DNA of 64,000 nucleotides from Pseudomonas panipatensis (GTDB lineage: Bacteria; Pseudomonadota; Gammaproteobacteria; Pseudomonadales; Pseudomonadaceae): the NCBI RefSeq assembly GCF_900099785.1, contig NZ_FNDS01000001.1:62001-126000 (forward strand), in the 5' to 3' direction. This document shows positions 1 through 6,909 of the stretch, piece after piece. Made by a program: the position numbers and the translations under genes. The notes beneath the pieces were generated by a model. That model did no database searches. It saw only the letters and a program-made list of their open reading frames with translations, and had not been told where the DNA came from. How positions within the stretch are numbered: position 1 is the stretch's first letter; the number at the start of each line of letters is the position of its first letter.

Positions 1-1
1 G

Positions 2-133
2 CTGCCGGCGCCGCTGGCCTTTCCGGCGGCGCTGCAGGTGTTGCAGTGGCACCCGCAGCAGGACCTCGATCCGGCCCTGGCCTGGCTGCGCCAGGTGCTG
101 GCGCAGCAGGCGGCGGCGCTGGGTCAGGCCTGA
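2..133 (+). CDS. LysR-type transcriptional regulator, C-terminal end only
   Basis: An open frame enters from the left edge and stops with TGA at 131-133, giving about 43 residues. The tail reads LPAPLAFPAALQVLQWHPQQ and then DLDPALAWLRQVL, which is the typical end of NodD/PcpR-like LysR effector-binding domains (a WHPR-like motif, then D-D-A-W-L-R). The DNA-binding half is outside the window, so no operator preference can be read. It ends just before the convergent GlcG/HbpS-like gene and may regulate the minus-strand amidohydrolase pair. Identification rests on a short tail and is therefore moderate. Confidence 0.6.
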   Translation: MPAPLAFPAALQVLQWHPQQDLDPALAWLRQVLAQQAAALGQA

Positions 134-570
134 GCGTCGCCGCAGTCGCCGTGCAGGCCGAGTTCGGCGATGGCCAGCAGGGCGCAGCGTTCGTCGTTGT
201 CCGAGGTGTCGCCGCTGACGCCGATGGCGCCGAGCAGGCCGCCCTCGGCATCGCGCAGCAGCACGCCGCCGGCCACCGGGATCACCTCGCCGCCGCTGAG
301 GCTGTTGATCGCATCGAAGAACGCCGGCATGGCCTGGGCGCGCCGCGCCAGTTCGCGGCCGCCGAAGCCCATGCCGAGGCAGCCGCGGGCCTTGCCGGTG
401 GCGATCTGCGGGCGCAGGAAACTGGCGTGCTCGTCGCGCAGTACCGCCAGCGGGTGGCCGGCGGCGTCGAGCACGGCGCAGGCCATGGGCCGCAGGCCGA
501 GCTGGCGGGCATGGCGCAGGGCGGCGCCGGCCAGGCGCGCGGCGCTTTCGACGTCGAGGCTGAGGTACAT
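124..570 (-). CDS. GlcG/HbpS family (DUF336) heme-binding-like protein
   Basis: A 148-residue protein of the GlcG/HbpS family, small alpha/beta proteins often found next to catabolic enzymes, some of which bind heme or corrinoid. Visible hallmarks are the N-terminal helix with SAARLAGAALRHAR, the strand ACAVLDAAGHPLAVLR, the central segment FFDAINSLSGGEVIPVAGG and the C-terminal GAIGVSGDTSDNDE, which match the family from end to end at its normal length. I chose ATG 570 because it lies two bases after the amidohydrolase stop and has a GGAG eight bases upstream. It forms a two-gene unit with the amidohydrolase. Its stop overlaps the end of the convergent LysR gene by ten bases. The ligand cannot be told from sequence. 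Confidence 0.8.
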   Translation of the reverse strand: MYLSLDVESAARLAGAALRHARQLGLRPMACAVLDAAGHPLAVLRDEHASFLRPQIATGKARGCLGMGFGGRELARRAQAMPAFFDAINSLSGGEVIPVAGGVLLRDAEGGLLGAIGVSGDTSDNDERCALLAIAELGLHGDCGDAQA

Positions 571-572
571 GT

Positions 573-1916
573 TCACAGGCTCCATTTGCCGAGTTCGGCG
601 ACGCGCTCGCGGGTGTAGAGGTCGGTCCATTTCAGCGAGTTGAAGTCCGACACCTGCTTCGGGTTGTAGCGGGTGCGTTCCTGGCGCACCGGCTTGCCGG
701 CCTTGTACACGGCCTGGATGCGCGAGCGGTCCTGGAGCAGGCGGATGTCCTCCAGCGGCGAGCCGTCGAGTACCAGGAAATCGGCCTGCTTGCCCACCTC
801 CAGGGTGCCCAGGCTCTCGCCGCGCGGCATGCAGCGCGCGCCCACGTTGGTGGCGGCGTATAGCGCCTCGGCGGGGCTGAAGCCGAGGCGCTCGACCAGC
901 AGCTCCAGCTCGCGCGCATGCCATTCACCGTAGGGCGTGACGGCGAAGCCGCTGTCGCTGCCGCAGGCGAAGGGGATGCCGGCGGCCTTGGCGCGCTTGA
1001 GCACCGGCGTGCCCAGTTCCAGGGTGCGTGCACAGTAGCCGGCGTAGCCGGTGGCGATGGCCGGATCGTGGGGCTGGCAGAAGTCCACGGTGTTCTGCGG
1101 GAAGGTCATGGTCGGCGCGAGGATGCTGCCGGCCTGCAGCAGCGCCTCGATGCAGGCGTCGTCCATGTAGAAGGCGTGGAAGACCAGGTCGACCCCGGCC
1201 TTGGCCGCGTACATCACCGCTTCGCGACCATAGGCATGGGTCGCCACCTTGCAGCCCAGGCGGTGGGCTTCCTCGACCATCTCGCGGGTTTCGTCGAGGG
1301 TGAAGGCGGCGATGATGTCGCCGTTGGGCCGGCGCTGGGTGCCGTCCATGGCGATCTTGATCAGGTCGACGCCGTCCTTGGCCTGGGTGCGGATTTCCGC
1401 CAGGGCTTCGGCGCGGCTGGTGACCAGCCGCGCGGTGAAGTACTCCGGCGCGCCGACGCGGCTCGGGAACCAGTCGTTGAGGCTCTGCCGGTTGGTGATC
1501 ACGCGGCTGCTGGCGGCGATCCGCGGGCCCTCGAAGAGCCCGGCATTGACCGCGTTGCGCACGGCGATGCTGAGCTGGCCGCTGTCGCCGGGGCAGACCA
1601 TCGAGGTGACCCCGGCGGCGAGCACGTGCTGGGCGAAGAACAGCCCGCGCAGGGCGCGGAATTCGTCGCTGGTCCAGATATCGATGTCTTCCTCGCTCTG
1701 CGCGTTGCCGAAGGCGAGGTGGGTGTGCACGTCGATCAGTCCGGGCATGACGAACTCGGCGCGCAGCTCCTGGTCGCCCGGCTGCGGGCGCGGTGCCTGG
1801 TGGCGGGGGCCAAGGTGGCGGATCAGGCCGTTCTCGACGATCAGGGTCTGGTCGGCGCGGGCCTCCAGGCCGGTGGCGTCGAACAGGTTCTGGCAGTGCA
1901 GGTGCAAGGCGCTCAT
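573..1916 (-). CDS. Metal-dependent amidohydrolase family protein
   Basis: A 447-residue amidohydrolase-superfamily enzyme, expected to hydrolyse an amide, cyclic amide or ester with metal-activated water. All binuclear-centre ligands are visible: His64-Thr-His66 (in GLIDVHTHLAFG), a probable carboxylated Lys187 (DLIKIAMDG), His227 (ATHAYG), His247 (LVFHAFY) and Asp321 (ACGSDSGF). The closest subgroup by pattern is the imidazolonepropionase/Xaa-Pro dipeptidase-like branch. No signal peptide is visible, so it is probably cytoplasmic. ATG 1916 gives a full-length protein. It is followed with no real gap by the GlcG/HbpS gene and is divergent from the NTF2-like gene. The substrate is unknown; the context suggests an intermediate of the adjacent ring-cleavage pathway. 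Confidence 0.85.
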   Translation of the reverse strand: MSALHLHCQNLFDATGLEARADQTLIVENGLIRHLGPRHQAPRPQPGDQELRAEFVMPGLIDVHTHLAFGNAQSEEDIDIWTSDEFRALRGLFFAQHVLAAGVTSMVCPGDSGQLSIAVRNAVNAGLFEGPRIAASSRVITNRQSLNDWFPSRVGAPEYFTARLVTSRAEALAEIRTQAKDGVDLIKIAMDGTQRRPNGDIIAAFTLDETREMVEEAHRLGCKVATHAYGREAVMYAAKAGVDLVFHAFYMDDACIEALLQAGSILAPTMTFPQNTVDFCQPHDPAIATGYAGYCARTLELGTPVLKRAKAAGIPFACGSDSGFAVTPYGEWHARELELLVERLGFSPAEALYAATNVGARCMPRGESLGTLEVGKQADFLVLDGSPLEDIRLLQDRSRIQAVYKAGKPVRQERTRYNPKQVSDFNSLKWTDLYTRERVAELGKWSL

Positions 1917-2193
1917 GGGCGGTCGTTCCGGTTGGGGAAGGTCGGCGGCAGGCTAGGGCGGCCGCATCGCCGGCGACCAGCAGATGCTGTCGATGGCTGC
2001 CCATCGATGCCGTCGATAGCTGCGCCAGGCCGCGCGCAGCCTGGGCTGCGCAGTGCCCGGCGGGGGCGGCGGGCAGGCATCGGGGTTATCGATGGCTGGC
2101 ATGGCGAATGACGATTTTTCCGCGCCGCGGTCGCCGGCCTAGGGTGCCGGCGCCGTCCCCCGACGGTTCACCCACCGATTCAGGAGAACCCCC
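1917..2193. promoter_or_regulatory. Divergent intergenic region with CGATGG palindrome
   Basis: This 277-base region lies between the amidohydrolase and NTF2-like genes and should carry both promoters. It contains a perfect inverted repeat, CGATGG-CTGC-CCATCG, at 1991-2006, then GTCGATAGC just after, and another TCGATGGCTG at about 2089. Repeated ATCGAT-type words fit LysR-type operators, and a LysR gene ends at the left edge. An AGGAG ribosome site precedes the plus-strand gene. Operator function is inferred. Confidence 0.4.
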
Positions 2194-2574
2194 ATGAACA
2201 CCGCCCACGACGAACTGCTGGCCCTGGAAAGCGAACGCCAACGCGCCCTGGTCGAGGAGGACCACGCGCGCATCGCCGCGATCTTCGCCGACGACCTGCT
2301 CTACGTACACACCACTGGCCTGGTGCAGGACAAGGTGCAGTACCTGGATTACGCGCGCAACGCCGTGCGCTACCTGGCGGTGGAGCGCGGCGAACTCAGG
2401 CTGCGCTTCTTCGGCGACGACCTGGCGCTGATGAGCGGGCCGCAATGCAACCTGTTGCAGAAGCGCGCCGGCGGCGACCCGGTGCGCGCCGAGGGCTTCG
2501 CCACCCAGCTCTGGGTGCGCGGCGCCGAGGGCTGGCGCATCGCCTCCTTCCACGGCACCCGCTCGCCGGCCTGA
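2194..2574 (+). CDS. NTF2-like (SnoaL/DUF4440) family protein
   Basis: A 126-residue protein with the NTF2-like cone-shaped fold pattern. An N-terminal helix (DELLALESERQRALVEEDHARI) is followed by IFADDLLYVHTTGLVQDK, where the pocket loop normally lies, and by C-terminal strands ending in VRGAEGWRIASFHGTR. This resembles DUF4440/SnoaL-like proteins that act as small isomerases, dehydratases or ligand binders. The start has a clear AGGAG about eight bases upstream. It is transcribed away from the amidohydrolase and followed by the duplicated palindromic repeat. The substrate is unknown; a role in the surrounding catabolic cluster is an inference from position. Confidence 0.75.
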   Translation: MNTAHDELLALESERQRALVEEDHARIAAIFADDLLYVHTTGLVQDKVQYLDYARNAVRYLAVERGELRLRFFGDDLALMSGPQCNLLQKRAGGDPVRAEGFATQLWVRGAEGWRIASFHGTRSPA

Positions 2575-2580
2575 GCCGGT

Positions 2581-2782
2581 CGATGGGTATCGCTGCGCTC
2601 AACGCCATCCTACGCACGGCGCTGCGATTGGTCCGTAGGATGGGTTGAGCGCGCAGCGCGATACCCATGCGTTGGCGCGGTTGGTCGATGGGTATCGCTG
2701 CGCTCAACATCATCCTACGCACGGCGCTGCGATTGGTCCGTAGGATGGGTTGAGCGCGCAGCGCGATACCCATGCGTTGGCG
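2581..2782. repeat. Tandem duplication of a 97-bp palindromic intergenic repeat
   Basis: Copies at 2581-2677 and 2686-2782 (period 105) differ at only two of 97 positions. Each copy is an imperfect inverted repeat: a left arm starting CGATGGGTATCGCTGCGCTC and a right arm CGTAGGATGGGTTGAGCGCG ending in GATACCCATGCG, around a short centre. The arms belong to the family also seen at 11239-11460 and 43666-43696. Confidence 0.9.
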
Positions 2783-2794
2783 TGCCGCTGAATG

Positions 2795-2826
2795 AAAAAA
2801 AACGGCAGCGCGGGGAAGCGCTGCCG
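2795..2826 (-). terminator. Rho-independent terminator of the alpha/beta hydrolase gene
   Basis: Arms CGGCAGCGC (2803-2811) and GCGCTGCCG (2818-2826) form a 9-bp stem with a 6-base loop. Read on the minus strand the stem is followed by eight T (2795-2802). It lies 40 bases past the minus-strand stop at 2867. Confidence 0.9.
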
Positions 2827-2866
2827 CAGGGGAGCGGAGCAGTGTCGCGAGCGCCGACGCGGGGGC

Positions 2867-4024
2867 TCAGGCGGTGTGTCCGCCGAGGGTTTCGGCGACC
2901 CAGTCGGCGATGTAGTGGCCGGCGTTGATGCTGTTGTCGAAGCTGGAGTGCTGCACGCCGCCTTCGCGCTCGGTGAAGATCTTCAGCTCGCGTTTCGGGC
3001 TGTTGACCAGTTGTTCGTAGGTGCGCTGCGCCCACTTCAGCGGGATCTGCGAGTCCTTCTCGCCGTGGGTGACGAGGAAGGGCACCTTGATCCGATCGAG
3101 CACGCCGTCGAGGTGGACGTTCTCGGCGATGGTCATGAATTCGTCCATGTCCTTGGCGCCCCACACCCAGCGCACATGCGCCCAGTAGTGCGGCACCGGG
3201 AAGTTGCCTTCCTTCTCCAGGCGGCGTTTCTGCACGTCGCGCCAGTCATGGTTGGCGCCCCACACCACGCCGCAGGCGAAGCGCGGCTCGAAGGCCACCG
3301 CGCGCGGGCAGTAGTAGCCGCCGAGGGACACGCCTTCCAGGCCGATGCGCCGGGCGTCGATGTCGCTGCGGCGTTCCAGGTAGTCGACCACGCGGCTGGC
3401 CCAGTGCTCGCTGTCGTAGCGCGCGGTCAGGCCGTGCAGGCGCAGCGCCTCGCCGGTGCCGGGCTGGTCGATGATCAGCGAGGCGATGCCGCGCTTGGCC
3501 AGCCAGGCCGGCAGGCCGACGCGGTATTTCATTTCCTTGGTCGAGTCCAGGCCGTTGACCTGCACCAGGATCGGCGCTGGGCCGTCGACGCCCTCGGCGC
3601 GCACGTAGAGGCCGGCGAGGTGCTTGCCTTCGTAGGGGATTTCCACGCGCTCGCAGTTCTCCCGCGACAGGTCGAGGCCGCGGGCGAAGGTATCGAGGAA
3701 GCGCTGGTACAGCGCCTCGCGTCCCGGCGCGCCGTGGGCCTGCAGGCGCTCGCAGGTGAGGTAGTAGGTGGCGGCGCGGTTGTACTTCTCGCCGGCCGAG
3801 AGCAGGCGCCCGGCGGCTTCGTCTTCGCCGGCCAGGTCGCAGAGTTTGTCGGCCATCTTCGACCAGGTTTCGCGGAACGCCTGGGTGCCGGCGGCGTCGG
3901 GCTGCCGGGCGGCCTCCTGCAGCGGGGCGCACATTGCTTCGATCTCGCCCAGGCGGGCGCCCATCTCGATGGCGAGGTCCACCGAGAGGTTCCAGACGTA
4001 ATTGGTGGGGAAGTAACGGAACAT
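2867..4024 (-). CDS. Alpha/beta hydrolase, C-C bond hydrolase type
   Basis: A 385-residue alpha/beta hydrolase with a long helical N-terminal part (about 1-125) before the catalytic domain, the architecture of 2,6-dihydroxypseudooxynicotine hydrolase and related enzymes that split a C-C bond beside a hydroxylated ring. Visible catalytic residues are Ser233 in EGVSLGGYY, Asp324 in THGEKDSQIP and His359 in GGVQHSSF. The oxyanion region is probably VQVNGLDSTKE near 155-163. No signal peptide is seen. ATG 4024 has an AAAGGA upstream. It ends at a strong terminator. Next to a dioxygenase, a ferredoxin and a flavin hydroxylase, it would fit the step that hydrolyses an acyl side chain or a meta-cleavage product. 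Family confidence is high; the substrate is inference. Confidence 0.82.
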   Translation of the reverse strand: MFRYFPTNYVWNLSVDLAIEMGARLGEIEAMCAPLQEAARQPDAAGTQAFRETWSKMADKLCDLAGEDEAAGRLLSAGEKYNRAATYYLTCERLQAHGAPGREALYQRFLDTFARGLDLSRENCERVEIPYEGKHLAGLYVRAEGVDGPAPILVQVNGLDSTKEMKYRVGLPAWLAKRGIASLIIDQPGTGEALRLHGLTARYDSEHWASRVVDYLERRSDIDARRIGLEGVSLGGYYCPRAVAFEPRFACGVVWGANHDWRDVQKRRLEKEGNFPVPHYWAHVRWVWGAKDMDEFMTIAENVHLDGVLDRIKVPFLVTHGEKDSQIPLKWAQRTYEQLVNSPKRELKIFTEREGGVQHSSFDNSINAGHYIADWVAETLGGHTA

Positions 4025-4129
4025 GTTCTTGTTGTCCTTTTCCAGTCATGAGTCCGGCGCCCAGGGAGGAACGGACAGGCACGCAGGGCGCGGTTCGCCG
4101 GCACGTTACGCAGCGGCGGGGCGGCTTGG

Positions 4130-4158
4130 CCAATCGTGAGTGGGGATGCGAGGTATCG
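4130..4158 (+). repeat. Left copy of a 29-bp inverted repeat flanking the LysR gene
   Basis: The segment starts CCAATCGTGAGTGGGGATGC and ends GTATCG. Its reverse complement recurs at 5312-5340 with 27 of 29 matches, so the pair brackets the LysR gene between them. The adjacent AGGTATCGCGAAACGCGATG (4151-4170) is itself palindromic. Confidence 0.85.
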
Positions 4159-4226
4159 CGAAACGCGATGGCGCGGCGGGCTTGTGCCGCCCGGCGAGCT
4201 GGCCGGGCGGGGCGCCGGGCGCGGGG

Positions 4227-5177
4227 TCAGCCGACCTGGCGCAGCGGCGCCGGCTGCTGTTCCGGCTGCTGGTCGAGGCTGTGGATGATGCCGCCGATGC
4301 GTTCGCGCAGCCAGCGGTGCATGGGGTCGCCGTCCATGCTGCGGTGCCAGTGCATGAACTCGCGCATCGCCGGGATCTTCACCGGTGTCGGCAGGATGCG
4401 CAGCGGCAGGTACTGCGCGTACAGCTCGGCCAGGCGGCGGTGCATGGTGGCGATGCGCTGGGTGCCGACCAGCAATTGCGGCAGGGTGTTGAAGTCGTTG
4501 GTGATCACTTCCAGGCGGCGGTTGAAGCCGTACTGGCTCATGAACCAGTCCTCGATGCTCAGGTGGCGGTTACGCCCGAAGCCGACCGAGATGTGGCCCA
4601 TCTGCATGTACTGCTCCAGCGTCAGGCTGTCGCCCACCTGTGGGTTGTCCTGCCAGACCACGCAGACGTGCTGTTCCTCGAACAGCAGTTGCGAGGGATG
4701 GCCTTCCTGCAGGTAGCGCTCGGGCACGATCATCAGGTCGATCTCGCCACGGGTCAGCAGTTCGCTGGTGTTGTCGCCGGGGCTGAGCATTTCGAAGGTG
4801 ATGCTCGGCGCCTGCTGGTGGATCTGCTGGATGACCCGGGCGAAGAGCACGCTGATCAGGTAGTCGGAGGCCACCAGGCGGAAGTGGCGCTTGCTGCTGG
4901 TCGGGTCGAACACCGGCTTGGCGGTGATCGAGGAGCGGATGGTCAGCAGCACTTCGCGCACCGGCGTGGCCAGTTCCAGGGCGTAGGGCGTGGGCTGCAT
5001 CTTGCGGCCGACCTGCACCAGCAGTTCGTCCTCGAAGAAGCTGCGCAGGCGGCCGAGCACCCCGCTGGTGGCCGATTGGGTCATGTGCAGGCGTTCGGCG
5101 GCGCGGGTGATGTTCTGCTCTTCGAGCAGGACATCCAGCGCCACCAGGAGGTTGAGATCCAGGTGGTGGAAGCGCAT
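4227..5177 (-). CDS. LysR-type regulator, NodD-like subgroup
   Basis: A 316-residue LysR regulator. The N-terminal winged helix-turn-helix is clear (LDLNLLVALDVLLEEQNITR then AAERLHMTQSATSGVLGRLR), ending at about residue 62, followed by a full effector-binding domain with the NodD/PcpR-like features FRLVASDYL, DLMIVPERY and the C-terminal MHWHRSMDGDPMHRWLRERI. Members of this subgroup usually activate aromatic catabolism with a phenolic or chlorinated ligand. It sits divergent from the VOC dioxygenase gene, with the alpha/beta hydrolase downstream, and is the natural regulator of that set. The gene is bracketed by a 29-bp inverted repeat and followed by a short C-rich tail (QQPEQQPAPLRQ). 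The effector is unknown. Confidence 0.88.
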   Translation of the reverse strand: MRFHHLDLNLLVALDVLLEEQNITRAAERLHMTQSATSGVLGRLRSFFEDELLVQVGRKMQPTPYALELATPVREVLLTIRSSITAKPVFDPTSSKRHFRLVASDYLISVLFARVIQQIHQQAPSITFEMLSPGDNTSELLTRGEIDLMIVPERYLQEGHPSQLLFEEQHVCVVWQDNPQVGDSLTLEQYMQMGHISVGFGRNRHLSIEDWFMSQYGFNRRLEVITNDFNTLPQLLVGTQRIATMHRRLAELYAQYLPLRILPTPVKIPAMREFMHWHRSMDGDPMHRWLRERIGGIIHSLDQQPEQQPAPLRQVG

Positions 5178-5461
5178 GGCGATGGCTCTCGGTTCTTGTA
5201 GTTATTTTCGCGATACCTTCCCGCCGCCTTTCCGCTACGTCAATAGCCGCCCGCGCTCTGTGGGCGGTGAACGCCCATGGCGCTGGCTCCGCGCCCAGGT
5301 ATCGCGATTGCCGATGCCTCGCATCCCCACTCGCGATTGGTCAGCCCGCCGCGCCAGCCATCACTCTGCGCCCCAGTCGAGCGGCCAGCGTGCCGCGGCG
5401 ACGCCACCACCGGCCGCCCCCTGCCCGGCGCCGAATCATAATTTCAATGGAGTGGTTAGCC
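5178..5461. promoter_or_regulatory. Divergent LysR/dioxygenase intergenic region with repeats
   Basis: This 284-base region carries the promoters of the LysR gene and the VOC dioxygenase gene. Much of it is occupied by repeat sequence: TTTCGCGATACCT (5206-5218) is mirrored by AGGTATCGCGAT (5297-5308), and the right 29-bp inverted-repeat copy is at 5312-5340. The stretch near 5430-5455 is AT-richer and ends in GGAGTGGTTAGCC just before the dioxygenase ATG. Confidence 0.5.
5312..5340 (-). repeat. Right copy of the 29-bp inverted repeat flanking the LysR gene
   Basis: On the plus strand it begins CGATGCCTCGCATCCCCACT and ends CGATTGG. It is the reverse complement of 4130-4158 with two mismatches. 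It lies in the upstream region of the dioxygenase gene and so could form either an operator region or a stem-loop when transcribed. Confidence 0.85.
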
Positions 5462-6403
5462 ATGAACATCATTGGCCTTGACGCCCTGGTCTTCGGCGTC
5501 GATGACATCCAGGCGTGTGCCGAATGCCTGCGGGACTACGGCCTCGCCGCCGTGCAACTGGACGCCGACGGCGGGCGCTTCGAAGCCCTCGACGGCACCG
5601 CCATCGTCATCCGCCGCGGCGACGATCCGCGCCTGCCGGCGGCCATCGGCGCGACCCCGTCGCTGCGCGAAACCCTCTACGGCGTGGCCAGCGCCGCCGA
5701 CCTCGACGCCATCGCCGACGAGCTGGGGCGCGACCGCGAGGTGCGCCGCGATGCCGACGGCGTGCTGCACTGCGTCGACGACCTCGGCTTCGCCATCGCC
5801 TTCCAGGTCAGTTGCCGGCGTCCGTTCACGGCCCCGGCCGACCTGACCAACGCACCGGGCAGCGCGCCGCAGCGGCCGCTCAATCAACTGGGCATCAGCC
5901 TGGACATGCCGGCCGTGCCGCGCACCCTGTCGCACGTGGTGTATTTCGTCCCCGACGCGGCCAAGGGCGAGGCCTTCTACCGCGACCGCCTGGGCTTCGT
6001 CACCACCGACACCTTCACCGGCGTCGGGCCCTTCATGCGCTCGGCGGGGATGGATGACCACCACTGCCTGTTCATGATCCAGACCCCGCCGCACATGCAG
6101 GGTTGCGAGCACTTCACCTTCCACATGGGCAGCGGCACCGAGGTGCTGCTCGCCGGGCGGCGCTTCGAGCAGCGCGGCTGGACCAGCTTCTGGGGCCCCG
6201 GCCGACACCTGCTCGGTTCCAACTGGTTCTGGTACTTCAACAGCCCGCTGGGCTGCCACATCGAGTACGACGCCGACATGGACAAGCACGACGACCACTG
6301 GGCCGCGCGCCAGGCGCCGATGTCGGCGGACAACTCGCAGTTGTTCCTCTTCACCTCGCGGGACAAGTGGGCGCCGGGCGGCCCGCCGCCGCAGCAGGGC
6401 TGA
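5462..6403 (+). CDS. VOC-family extradiol-type dioxygenase (two-domain)
   Basis: A 313-residue protein with two vicinal-oxygen-chelate domains (about 1-120 and 152-290), the layout of type I extradiol ring-cleavage dioxygenases. In the C-terminal domain His158 (TLSHVVYF), His217 (CEHFTFHM) and Glu268 (CHIEYDADMD) are spaced like the 2-His-1-Glu iron ligands of BphC-type enzymes (His to Glu 51 residues), with an extra His-His at 200-201 near the active site. The expected reaction is O2-dependent meta cleavage of a catechol-like ring. ATG 5462 was chosen for the GGAGTGG upstream and because the domain begins there. The Rieske gene starts three bases after the stop. The substrate is not known. 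Confidence 0.82.
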   Translation: MNIIGLDALVFGVDDIQACAECLRDYGLAAVQLDADGGRFEALDGTAIVIRRGDDPRLPAAIGATPSLRETLYGVASAADLDAIADELGRDREVRRDADGVLHCVDDLGFAIAFQVSCRRPFTAPADLTNAPGSAPQRPLNQLGISLDMPAVPRTLSHVVYFVPDAAKGEAFYRDRLGFVTTDTFTGVGPFMRSAGMDDHHCLFMIQTPPHMQGCEHFTFHMGSGTEVLLAGRRFEQRGWTSFWGPGRHLLGSNWFWYFNSPLGCHIEYDADMDKHDDHWAARQAPMSADNSQLFLFTSRDKWAPGGPPPQQG

Positions 6404-6406
6404 GCC

Positions 6407-6757
6407 ATGGTCGAGTGCCTGGACCTGTGCCGGCTCGACGAACTGGCCGAAGGGCAGGCGCGCGGCTTCGATCCCGGCGGCATCGGCCGCGACACGCTGT
6501 TCGCCGTGCGCTGCGCCGCCGGGGTGCGGGTCTACCGCAATCGCTGCCCGCACCTGGACGTGCGCCTGGAGTACCGCAAGGACCGCTTCCTCTCCGCCGA
6601 TGGCCAGCGCATCCGCTGCTACGCCCATGGCGCGGAGTTTCTCCCGGACAGCGGCCTGTGCGTCTACGGGCCCTGCCTGGGCGAGTCGCTGCGGGCGCTG
6701 GAGCATCGCATCGAGGACGGCTGGCTGCGCCTGCCGCTGGCGCAACTGGCCGGTTGA
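6407..6757 (+). CDS. Rieske-type [2Fe-2S] ferredoxin-like protein
   Basis: A 116-residue Rieske domain protein. The cluster ligands are Cys47-Pro-His49 (YRNRCPHLDV) and Cys71-Tyr-Ala-His74 (IRCYAHGAEF), the expected CxH...CxxH pattern, followed by SGLCVYGPCLGESL, the usual GxCxxGPC tail. A lone Rieske domain of this size is typical of ferredoxins that feed electrons to ring-hydroxylating oxygenases. No oxygenase alpha subunit or ferredoxin reductase is visible nearby, so its partner is unclear. It could serve or reactivate the neighbouring dioxygenase. The ATG follows the dioxygenase stop by three bases, so the two are co-transcribed. Confidence 0.88.
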   Translation: MVECLDLCRLDELAEGQARGFDPGGIGRDTLFAVRCAAGVRVYRNRCPHLDVRLEYRKDRFLSADGQRIRCYAHGAEFLPDSGLCVYGPCLGESLRALEHRIEDGWLRLPLAQLAG

Positions 6758-6909
6758 ACGGAGGAGGGCAGGTATCGCGTTTGGCGATAGATCGCATCCG
6801 AGGACGCGATTAGTCAAATCCCTGCGATGCCGAGAAGCTGTGCCCACCCCACGGATTCGCCGCCCCCCCCGGGCGCGGCAGACAACAAGAACAAAACGTG
6901 AGAGACGCC
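6758..6909. repeat. Intergenic region with AGGTATCGCG-type repeat
   Basis: AGGTATCGCGTTTGGCGATA starts at 6770 and matches the AGGTATCGCG words at 4151 and 5297. CGCATCCGAGGACGCGATTA follows at about 6793. The same intergenic repeat family therefore occurs three times within 2.7 kb. A run of nine C at 6863-6871 lies downstream. I see no clear terminator. Confidence 0.6.

Noticed and set aside
4951-5060. Repeated GC-rich words as a CRISPR array
   Set aside because: No regular repeat-spacer spacing; these are codon-level similarities in the LysR gene.
6863-6871. Run of nine C in an intergenic region as a phase-variation tract
   Set aside because: It lies outside any coding frame and is just before a gene with a normal start; no evidence it alters expression.
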